A DNA stretch of 64,000 nucleotides. Source: Salvia splendens (Eukaryota; Streptophyta; Magnoliopsida; Lamiales; Lamiaceae). The position numbers and the translations under genes are program-made. Below the pieces are notes generated by a model. That model saw nothing but the letters and a program-made list of their open reading frames with translations. It was not told the DNA's origin and made no database searches. The DNA lies in contig NC_056035.1 of the NCBI RefSeq assembly GCF_004379255.2, positions 21,452,502-21,516,501 on the forward strand, written 5' to 3'. Shown here piece by piece: positions 57,281 to 64,000 of the stretch (within the stretch, counting starts at the first letter, position 1; each line of letters begins with the position of its first letter).

Positions 57281-58238
57281 TGGCGGGCTCGAAAACGCGC
57301 GGATTAAGATTTGATGAAGTTATATGGAGGATAACTGAATCGGTTGGACCAGTTAGCAAATTGTTGTTGCCAATTAATCGAATCAATCCTCGAACCAAAA
57401 TTTAAACACTGGGTCAAGTAAATTGCAGGTAATAACATAAAAGTAAATGCGCGATTTAAAAGAGAGAATAACTTCGATTAAACTAAGATACGATTACAGC
57501 GTGAAAATAAACTAAGCTAACACTTCGAAAATAAAGAAAGCGGTAAACTGAGAAGAATCTCAGCGGGAAACTTAAGTTACGCCGACAGAAATGGTTATTC
57601 TGCAACGCTCCCTTTGGTCGCCCTTTTAACTACGCTATCTAAGCTAAACTAGAGATCTGAACTAAACTAAGCTAAGAGAGCAGAACTAAGCTAAACTAAG
57701 TTAGAGAGCTGAACTAAGCTAAACTAGGCGGAAAGTAAAGTCTCGGATACTTTCTTGTGGTGGCGCAGCCTCTATTTATAAGCTCGAATCGGCCTCCAGC
57801 TGGATAACGATCTTGACAGGGAATATTCGCTCATGCAGAGGATGAGCGACTCATTGATTGCTACGTGCTATTTCTTCTAGAATAACAACGCTTTTGGATA
57901 ACAAATTTCTGATCGGTTCGTCCTGGCGTCTTCACAAGCTGGCACGTGTCCCCTTCTAGAACGTCGTCCTGGGTAACAGAATGGTGCGCCACATCCAGCT
58001 CATTTCCTCACGTTTTCCTTCTAGAAACTAGCGGTCCCCACTTTAACTGCTTGACCTCGCCCCTTGATCAACTCCTCTGATTTTTGGCCTTTTTCGCCTT
58101 TTGTACGTGCTTGATTAGTTCGGCGTTGCTGCCTTGGACAAGTAGCATTTCTGCACATTTTAACACTTGTTTGCACGATAAACCGATCAAGTAGTATATG
58201 TTTTACCCCAAAACCGATGCATGAAATGAGTCTTACCA
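57281..58238 (-). repeat. 5' LTR of Athila-like element
   Basis: 958 bp, bounded on the plus strand by TGGCGGGCTCG and GAGTCTTACCA. Compared with the 3' LTR it lacks about 210 bp and has an extra block of about 52 bp (57589-57640). Scattered substitutions show that the element is older than the chromovirus at 28 kb. Confidence 0.88.
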
Positions 58239-58243
58239 TCCTA

Positions 58244-58968
58244 CTATTAAATACGAAAGATATATTTTTCTGCACGAGATTTATAAAGTATTGTTTTGTG
58301 AGTAAAGTAAAGTGAGTAAAGTAAAGGCCCGTTCAGTTTTCCTTTTACATAATAGTCAGAGTTGTAACAACATTAGGTTTGAATTAGTATGGCCCACCAT
58401 AGCGTGATTATTGGTGTTTAGATTTGCTGAAAAAATAATTAATTTTAATCTGTTTAATAGAATTTGAGCAATTTAACCCCGCCCCAAAAACCAAATCCGC
58501 AGCTTCTCCGCTAAATTGAAAAATTGGGCGGCGATTTTCAATTTTCACAATCCGCTCTTCAGATAGGTGAACACTCTGGAATCTGAACACTCACAACGTC
58601 CCTGAGGATATCGAAGCTGAGATTCAACCCATAGCACGGTATGCGCGAATCCTATTCATTTTACTTTAATTTCCCCGCCGTTCGATTCCCTCTTCGGAGG
58701 TTTGATCACCACACTTTGCCTCCCCATTTGTGTTTGATAATCAGTGTTTCTTGCAATGTGTGATGTTAATCTATGATTATACCTATTGGTTACAGTTGAC
58801 TGCAAAATTTCATGTGAATTTATGATTTTCATTTTTTCAAATGGATGCCCTACATTTTGACATTTGTGAATCTGGGAAAAATTTCAAATAAGTGGTAGAA
58901 TAAGCATTCGTAGAAATCCGCTATTTGTGTTGTGATTGGATTTTAAACTCAAATTTCATTGCAGCAAA
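58244..58968. other. Upstream region and 5' UTR of the Myb/SANT-like gene
   Basis: 58560-58640 may be a 5' UTR exon (donor CACG|GTATGC near 58639), and an acceptor TTGCAG lies just before the ATG at 58969. The GTAAAGTAAAGTGAGTAAAG words near 58300 resemble Stowaway interior sequence. No other gene was found. Confidence 0.5.
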
Positions 58969-59754
58969 ATGTCTATCGTCAATCGCGCAGCCGTTAGATC
59001 TGGGATTGGTTCCGGTAGTGACGGTTTGTTCTCTCTCAGCCTTTCCACAATAAACTCAGTTGTATCATGATTATTCAGGTTATGATCCGTTGATCGATTG
59101 ATGTGTAAATGGTGTAATGAGTAGGGGAAACTGACCAGCCGATGGCGAAGTTCAAGAGGGGCGATCGTTCATGAAGAATCTGGACATTACGCGAGGAAAA
59201 GATACTCGCAACAACCTTGGTTGAACTTGTTGCCCGGAGTTGGAAATCGGACAATGGATTTTGGCCTGGTTCTCTCCAGAAAATCGAAGACAGTATTCGG
59301 GCTGAATTCCCCAACTCGGATCTCAAGGGTACCCCGCATGTTACTTCAAAAATTCCTGCTTGGAAAAAGAGCTACAACAGCCTGCGAGGGATCATAGCAC
59401 GAACTGGGGTGGGCTTCACTCCACATGGGGATTTCAAAATTGACTGTTCTGACGAACAGTGGGAGCAGATTGTGAATATTTTATTCCTTAACTCGTTGCT
59501 ACTGAGCACTTGAATACGATTTATGTTTAACTTTTCACTTGCGGACAGTTTAATGTATAATCCCTCTGTGTGTGTAGGCTGACAAGCATGCCAAGTTAAT
59601 GCTGGCGAAGTCTTGGCCCTTTTGGGAGACAAGGAAGATTATTTTTGGCAGGGACAGAGCAACCGGATCAATGGCTGAAGACATTGCGGATGCTGCTACG
59701 CGATCGCGTCCCCAAGAAACCTTGGGAAGTGAGTGCAACGAAAATGATTACTGA
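58969..59754 (+). pseudogene. Myb/SANT-like DNA-binding protein gene (Harbinger-associated family), frameshifted
   Basis: Exons: 58969-59023 (MSIVNRAAVRSGIGSGSD), 59139-59471 and 59578-59754. Exon 2 contains the Myb/SANT-like domain: WTLREEKILATTLVELVARS, FPNSDLKGTPHVTSKIPAW, then GVGFTPHGDFKIDCSDEQW. Exon 3 contains SWPFWETRKIIFGRDRATGS and ends at a TGA. These match the plant Myb/SANT-like family related to PIF/Harbinger ORF1. The frame that joins exon 1 (ADGEVQEGRSFMKNLD) is shifted by one relative to the SANT frame, where a TGA at 59172-59174 precedes RIWT. The donor GTGAAT at 59472 is weak. Probably inactive, unless translation starts within exon 2. Confidence 0.7.
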
Positions 59755-60186
59755 TGGATCCGCGAATTTTTGATGTTAGCAAATGCTGGTAGAGAATGAA
59801 AATACAGACACAAAGAATTTACGTGGTTCGATTTACTGAAGTAAATCTACGTCCACGGGAAAAAGGGAGGGCAAGATTGTATTGCTTGATCTGTTTTCTA
59901 CAGCTTACAAATACAAACTTGCTATTTGCTATATGGTGTTTTATCTCTAGAGAGCTTAACCCCCTCATATCAGATCTAAGTTCCATTTATATCTTGGACT
60001 AAGATCGTGGCTTGCATCACCACCCTAAGTCGTGGATGTCGTGTAGGTCATGGCCTAAGATCGTGGATGTAGCGTAGGTCATGGCCTACGATCGTGGCCT
60101 GAGTTGACACCACGTGGTAGTGGGTGTGTTGGACATCCTGTATGGGTCCACTAACTCCTTGTTCGGTCGAATACTGAGACCGAACT

Positions 60187-60430
60187 GCTTTGGTTGCCGA
60201 TCTGAGAGTAGAGCTTGATGCCGACCTGAGAGCAGAGCTTGATTGGTTGGCTTTTACCGAGCTGTAGGCTGAGGCCGAACTCTTTGGTAATGCCGAACTC
60301 ATACTCCTGCTTTGGTTGCCGATCTGAGAGTAGAGCTTGATGCCGACCTGAGAGCAGAGCTTGATAGGTTGGCTTTTACCGAGCTGTAGGCTGAGGCCGA
60401 ACTCTTTGGTAATGCCGAACTCATACTCTT
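60187..60430. repeat. 122-bp tandem duplication
   Basis: 60187-60308 and 60309-60430 are nearly identical (one visible change, GATTGGTTGG against GATAGGTTGG). The unit contains GCCGAACTC and TTACCGAGCTGTAGGCTGAG words. Confidence 0.88.
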
Positions 60431-60694
60431 CCTTGGGCTTTGGGCTGATGGGCCGTCATTGCTGTTGGGCTTGTTTAGTACGCACCCCATCACTACCCCC
60501 CCCCGAAAAGCGAAGTGAATCACTTCGGCGAAGCGAGTCACTTCGGCATTCTGGAATACGGGGGGAGGCTGAAGTCGGGGGACGTGCCCTGCGCGTGACT
60601 GCATTAAATGCGGCATTAAATGCGACAGTAAAATCTGGCCGTCGAATCCTGAAAAGGTGGGATATGAAACGGTGCGATGATTTGAAATCTTTTC

Positions 60695-60708
60695 CAAATC
60701 TGATAAAT
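60695..60708 (+). promoter_or_regulatory. Putative TATA box for the 60841 gene
   Basis: TCTGATAAATACCGC lies about 135 bp upstream of the start codon and 25-35 bp before a CTTC-rich stretch suitable as a transcription start. Confidence 0.35.
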
Positions 60709-60840
60709 ACCGCCTTTCTTCATCATTTGAACACCTTTGCTATTGGCTTCTTCTGCACTCTCTATCTTTTGCGTGAAAAATTTCCTTCCGCTTTCAAAAA
60801 TTTCCTCAGGATTTCTTCAAACTTTCAAAGAGTAAGAACC

Positions 60841-62705
60841 ATGTCTGCTTCTTCTTCGTCTGAGTCTGGTAGCGGTAGAAAAGGGGGTAAGGGGTCTTCT
60901 AGCCGGAAAGAATCCGGGGAGAAGACCGTAGAGTATTTTCACAGTATCTTGAGTAAGGATACTGTGATATCCCTTTACGAAAAATACTCTTTTCCTGGGG
61001 GGAAGGCGGTGGTTCCCGACGATGATCATAGGGCTAACGATCCGCCGGAGGGTTATGCCACCGTTTACGAAGCCTGCTTAGAATGCGGGCTTCGTTTCCC
61101 TCTTCCCCCACCTTTTGTAGAGTTTCTTGATTTTTTTCAACTCCCTTTAGGTCAGGTGACTCCGAATTCTTGGAGGCACTTGTCGGCTTTTGCTGCCGAA
61201 CTCCGTAGGTTAGATAAGGATCTGTCTCTGCGGGCAATCCTTAATTTTTTCCAATTTAAAAGGAAGGGATCTTGGTTTTACTTGATCCCCTTACAGCCTT
61301 TTAGGGCATTCTGCAAAACCAAGTGGCCGAAATGGCAAAACCGCTTCTTTTTTTATAATAGGACAGCGGCTCCGGGCTTCCCCTGGAGAGGGCCGAAGTC
61401 CGTGATTCCTCACCCTCGGTTAGAACCATTGGCCGAGCTCGATGACGAGCTCAACAAGATTCCCATAGTTAGGAAACAATACACGGAGTCTGAGCTCGTC
61501 AAGGGCGACGTCGTGTTCGACATCTCGTCTTCGGACGAAGAGGCCGAGGGTGAGGATTTCTCTTTACCTTTATGTTCTACTGCTTTAACGAAGAAAACTA
61601 ACCTTGCTTTCTTGCTTTTTGGCAGTGTACATGCTGAACAAGGCTACCCGAAAATCTTCGGAGTCCAAGGAGCCGGAGAGGCCGAAAACCGCCAGCTCGG
61701 CGTCTGATGCCGAGAGGACTCCGAAAAGGCAAAAAACCTCTTCGGATCCGAAGAAGCCGGAGTCAACTTCGGCAAAGGGGAGGGGGAAGGCCCAGAAGCC
61801 CCCGAGAGCGCCAGAGAAAGACGTGGTCTTGGCGCCTCCTTCGGAACATATCTGTGAGCCGTTTTTATGGCCCACGGACTTCGCCGAGGTGAATTCTCTT
61901 CTTGATTTTCTGGCCTTGCTTTTTTTTTTTTTCTGTATTTTTTGTGGTCCCTTTGTTGACTTTTTTCTTTATTCATTTTCAGAGGAACGATATGCTCTCC
62001 AAGCTCGTCGCCGTCGAACTCTCCAAAGCGTCCAATGACTATGCCGAGATGCAGAGGAAGTTGGCAGCTGCTTGTCATCGGGCCGAACAGGCTGAGGCTA
62101 ACTTTGAGAAGGCCAGAGCTGCTAGGATTTCGGCCCAGGATGAAGCTCAGTTTGCCAAAAACCAGCTCGTCATCCAGCGAGAGCAGGCGAAGCGGAGCGA
62201 TGCTGCTGCCGTGGTTGCCCAAGGGGAGGCTCTCCGTGTTTACACGGAGAAACTCTTTTTGAGCAGCCAGTTCTCGGCCTTTGTCGGTAGCCTGGTAAGG
62301 CTAATTGCCGATAAGGGCGAGCAGGGGGCCGACGTCGTGCTGCCTCTGTACAGCCGAGAGATAGCAGCTCGGCTTCAGAATCTGCCGCTCCTTGAGGAGC
62401 TCGCTTCATCTTCGGTCCTGCTTTCTGCAGACCGAGTCCGGAGTTGTCGAGCTGATCGGGACGAGAACCTGGAGGCTATCTTTGCCTCCGTGGGACCCGT
62501 TTCACCCGCTTCGACTTACAACGGAGAGGGTGAGGCCGAGCCGCTGGAGCGGGAGGCCGAAGTCGATCAGGCCGGGCATCCGGAGAAGGAGGCCGATCAG
62601 GAGGCGGAGGCGAGGCCGGCAGGAGGCGAGGCCGAGGCTGAGGTAGCCCAGGAGAAGGAAGCTGTACCAGACCGAGGAGCCGGAGACGAAGCAGGCGGAG
62701 TATGA
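60841..62705 (+). CDS. Gypsy-type transposon protein (Transposase_28-like), three exons, 564 aa
   Basis: Exons 60841-61549, 61626-61888 and 61983-62705 join by GT-AG introns, in phase, without a stop. Exon 1 begins MSASSSSESGSGRKGGKGSS and holds the conserved region (YEACLECGLRFPLPPPFVEF, LPLGQVTPNSWRHLSAFAAE, then WFYLIPLQPFRAFCKTKWPK), which I match to the 'putative gypsy type transposon' family. Exon 2 is Lys/Pro/Ser-rich, nuclear-signal-like (TPKRQKTSSDPKKPE). Exon 3 is a long Ala/Glu-rich coiled coil (LSKLVAVELSKASNDYAEMQ) with an acidic repetitive tail. Such proteins occur in large gag-like plant elements without pol. Function unknown. A host-gene origin is less likely given the repeat-rich flanks. 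Confidence 0.7.
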
Positions 62706-62905
62706 TTTCGTCTCCCTTCTCTTAGTCTAGTTTCTTCCTTGTAAAATGGCCTTGAAGCCCTAGTGTAAAAAATTTTCCTTGTGAATGAAAAAATTCTCTA
62801 CATTTGTCTTCGTATAGCTTTTCGTACTCGCCTTTATTCCTGTTGTATTTTACTATCTGCTCGGTATAGCTGCCGAACTAATATAGCTGCTTTGTACCCA
62901 AGGAG
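62706..62905. other. Spacer between the two transposon-like coding regions
   Basis: A 200-bp T-rich stretch with possible polyadenylation-like AATGAAAAAA near 62785. No coding signal. Confidence 0.5.
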
Positions 62906-63694
62906 ATGGAGATACTTCACTGGAAACGGCTGTACTCTTCGGCTTTGGACGAAGCTGAGAGAAGAGCTATAGCCGATCAGACGAAGAATGACGAGCTTCT
63001 GGCTCGTTTAGTGAAGCTGGAGGCCGATATCAAGGACTTAGAGTCCGATAAGAAAGATCTGGAGGCCGAGCTGAATACGGCCATTGCTGAGAGGACTGCG
63101 TATGAGGATTACATCCGTGTGCGCGGGGGAATGACCATATCAGAAGTTCAGGAACGAGTTGACGAACTGTGGGAGGAGTATAATGTACTCCGGAGGAACA
63201 ATGCGCTGGAGAGCTCGGCTTGCCAACAAGTCGTGAAATCATTGCGGCGCTGGGCTTCTCGGTACGACATTGTTCTTGCCCGGCGTCCCTCAATTGAGAG
63301 ATTCCTCCGGCATATCGCGCCAACAGATGCTCGCACTCCAGATCAAACCTCTGGTTCCCTTGTTCAAAATCCTACTCCCAGCCAACAACGAACTCCGGAA
63401 CAGCCGGAAACGTCAAGACGAGAACGGGCTCAGGAGCAACCGGAATCGTCAAGACGGGGACGGACTGAAATTCGCCGAGGAGTTGTGACTATGAGCGAGC
63501 AAGATCAGCAGATGCTTATTGCAGAGACTCTTCATCGCCGAGGTGTTAGGACTTCTCGGGCTCGGGGAAGAGGCGTTGGGTCGAGGATAGCATCTCGTCG
63601 ACCTGCTTATTCTTCATCTGCTCGGAACAACCGAACTCGGCTTCCAGAGGATTTTGCAGATAGGTGGCTTAACTTCAGCAACCCTGGACAGTAG
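62906..63694 (+). CDS. Coiled-coil ORF of the same transposon-like unit (262 aa)
   Basis: The frame begins MEILHWKRLYSSALDEAERR and has a heptad-rich coiled coil at about residues 15-115 (LARLVKLEADIKDLESDKKD, LEAELNTAIAERTAYEDYIR). A Pro/Arg/Glu-rich repeat follows (EQPETSRRERAQEQPESSRR), then an Arg/Ser-rich basic tail ending NFSNPGQ. No enzyme motif is seen. Its position 200 bp after the Transposase_28-like gene and the shared composition suggest that they belong to the same element. It might be a further exon of that gene rather than a separate ORF. Confidence 0.6.
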   Translation: MEILHWKRLYSSALDEAERRAIADQTKNDELLARLVKLEADIKDLESDKKDLEAELNTAIAERTAYEDYIRVRGGMTISEVQERVDELWEEYNVLRRNNALESSACQQVVKSLRRWASRYDIVLARRPSIERFLRHIAPTDARTPDQTSGSLVQNPTPSQQRTPEQPETSRRERAQEQPESSRRGRTEIRRGVVTMSEQDQQMLIAETLHRRGVRTSRARGRGVGSRIASRRPAYSSSARNNRTRLPEDFADRWLNFSNPGQ

Positions 63695-63860
63695 AATAGT
63701 CCTTTGTAATAGCGTAACGCCATTTTGTAGGGTAGCGGAGTTGTATGCTGAACAAGATTTGATAAATGAAATTTTGTTTTCGCTTCTAACACTGTATTTA
63801 CAGCTTAGCGAAAAAATTTCATCGTACTTGTCCTCGGTCTTATGAAGTAAATTTCTTTGA
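63695..63860. other. 3' flank of the coiled-coil ORF
   Basis: AT-rich, probable 3' UTR. It leads directly into the 39-bp tandem repeat. Confidence 0.5.
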
Positions 63861-64000
63861 CCGGACTTGGTCCTTGGTCTGATGAAATAAACATCTTTGG
63901 CCGGACTCGTCTTTGGTCTGATGAAATAAACATCTTCGACCGGACTCGTCTTTGGTCTGATGAAATAAACATCTTTGACCGGACTTGGTTTGTGTTCTAA
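63861..64000. repeat. 39-bp tandem repeat running off the right edge
   Basis: CCGGACT(T/C)G units start at 63861, 63901, 63940 and 63979 (spacing 40, 39, 39) and include TTGGTCTGATGAAATAAACA. The array continues to the edge of the window. Confidence 0.88.

Larger units (their letters stand above)
47035..58238 (-). mobile_element. Athila/Tat-like Ty3/gypsy element, 11.2 kb, non-autonomous and internally duplicated
   Basis: The left LTR (47035-48164) and right LTR (57281-58238) are flanked by TCCTA at 47030-47034 and 58239-58243, an exact 5-bp target duplication. On the minus strand the order is 5' LTR, primer site matching plant tRNA-Asp (TGGCGCCGTTGCCGGGGA), gag, protease, RNase H remnant, a 198-codon ORF, a long untranslated 3' region, 3' LTR. 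The catalytic RT core and the integrase are absent, and gag and protease carry lesions, so it cannot move alone. A tandem duplication (about 47563-49896 and 49943-52276) has added a second partial LTR. Confidence 0.9.
59755..60840 (+). other. LTR-like or promoter region of the transposon gene at 60841, with internal repeats
   Basis: Starts near TGTTAGCAAATGCTGG (59774) and contains ACGTGG...CCACGG complementary words (59820-59858) and a roughly 36-bp repeat of ATCGTGGATGT/GTAGGTCATGGCCTA (60000-60100). It also has a 122-bp tandem duplication and a C-run at 60495-60506, followed by CACTTCGGC repeats. GATAAATACCGCC near 60700 could be a TATA box about 140 bp before the ATG. It could be the 5' LTR of a large element whose other LTR lies beyond the right edge. 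Confidence 0.5.

Overview
The window looks like nuclear DNA of a eudicot plant. Genes are split by GT-AG introns, intergenic DNA is AT-rich, Stowaway-type MITEs with the terminus TACTCCCTCCGTCCC are frequent, and Ty1/copia, Ty3/gypsy, LINE, hAT and Harbinger-like relics are all present. An asterid (perhaps Lamiales) is my guess only; nothing here fixes the species. Transposon-derived DNA clearly dominates. No bacterial-type system, CRISPR array or operon is present.

Layout. 1-4096: decayed LINE on the minus strand, running off the left edge, with tandem repeats at its 5' side (4221-4640). 6281-8760: 5'-truncated copia element. 9306-9739: last two exons of a broken NAD(P)-binding Rossmann gene. 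10021-11909: dead hAT transposase, followed by Stowaway MITEs, one of them split by a 924-bp non-autonomous hAT element with a perfect 8-bp target duplication. 13873-15296: solo LTR with 5-bp target duplication. 16649-20278: GT47 (exostosin-like) glycosyltransferase gene on the minus strand with a damaged first exon. 20686-22887: complete gag-only LTR element (TR-GAG type). 24570-26290: Harbinger-like element with a Myb/NAM-associated ORF killed by a start loss and one stop.

26304-38604 holds about 27 recognisable exons of a UBP12/UBP13-type ubiquitin-specific protease on the plus strand. It lacks the N-terminal MATH exons, one catalytic-domain exon and the last exon, and has a frameshift, so it is a pseudogene or fragment although the Cys and His catalytic boxes are kept. 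Where the missing exon should be sits a young 5.4-kb Ty3/gypsy chromovirus (28230-33608) on the minus strand, with LTRs identical by eye and a GTGTA target duplication. 39683-41115 is a second solo LTR, inverted relative to the first. 42086-43878 is an intact eight-exon minus-strand gene for a 275-residue protein that I match to plant SKA3-like kinetochore proteins. 44508-46607 encodes a SAM-domain protein on the minus strand.

47035-58238 is an 11.2-kb Athila/Tat-like gypsy element on the minus strand with TCCTA target duplications and a tRNA-Asp-type primer site. It lacks the reverse-transcriptase core and integrase and carries a 2.38-kb tandem duplication of its 3' end. 58969-59754 is a broken Myb/SANT-like gene. 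59760 to the right edge is another element-like unit with internal repeats and two intact coding regions: a three-exon gypsy-type-transposon (Transposase_28-like) protein and a coiled-coil protein.

The best supported host genes (SKA3-like and SAM-domain) lie side by side on the minus strand. The rest of the window records nested insertion, exon loss and local duplication. I found no convincing new biological system. The most useful leads are the gag-only element, the internally duplicated non-autonomous Athila-like element, and the young gypsy insertion inside the eroded UBP12/13-like locus.
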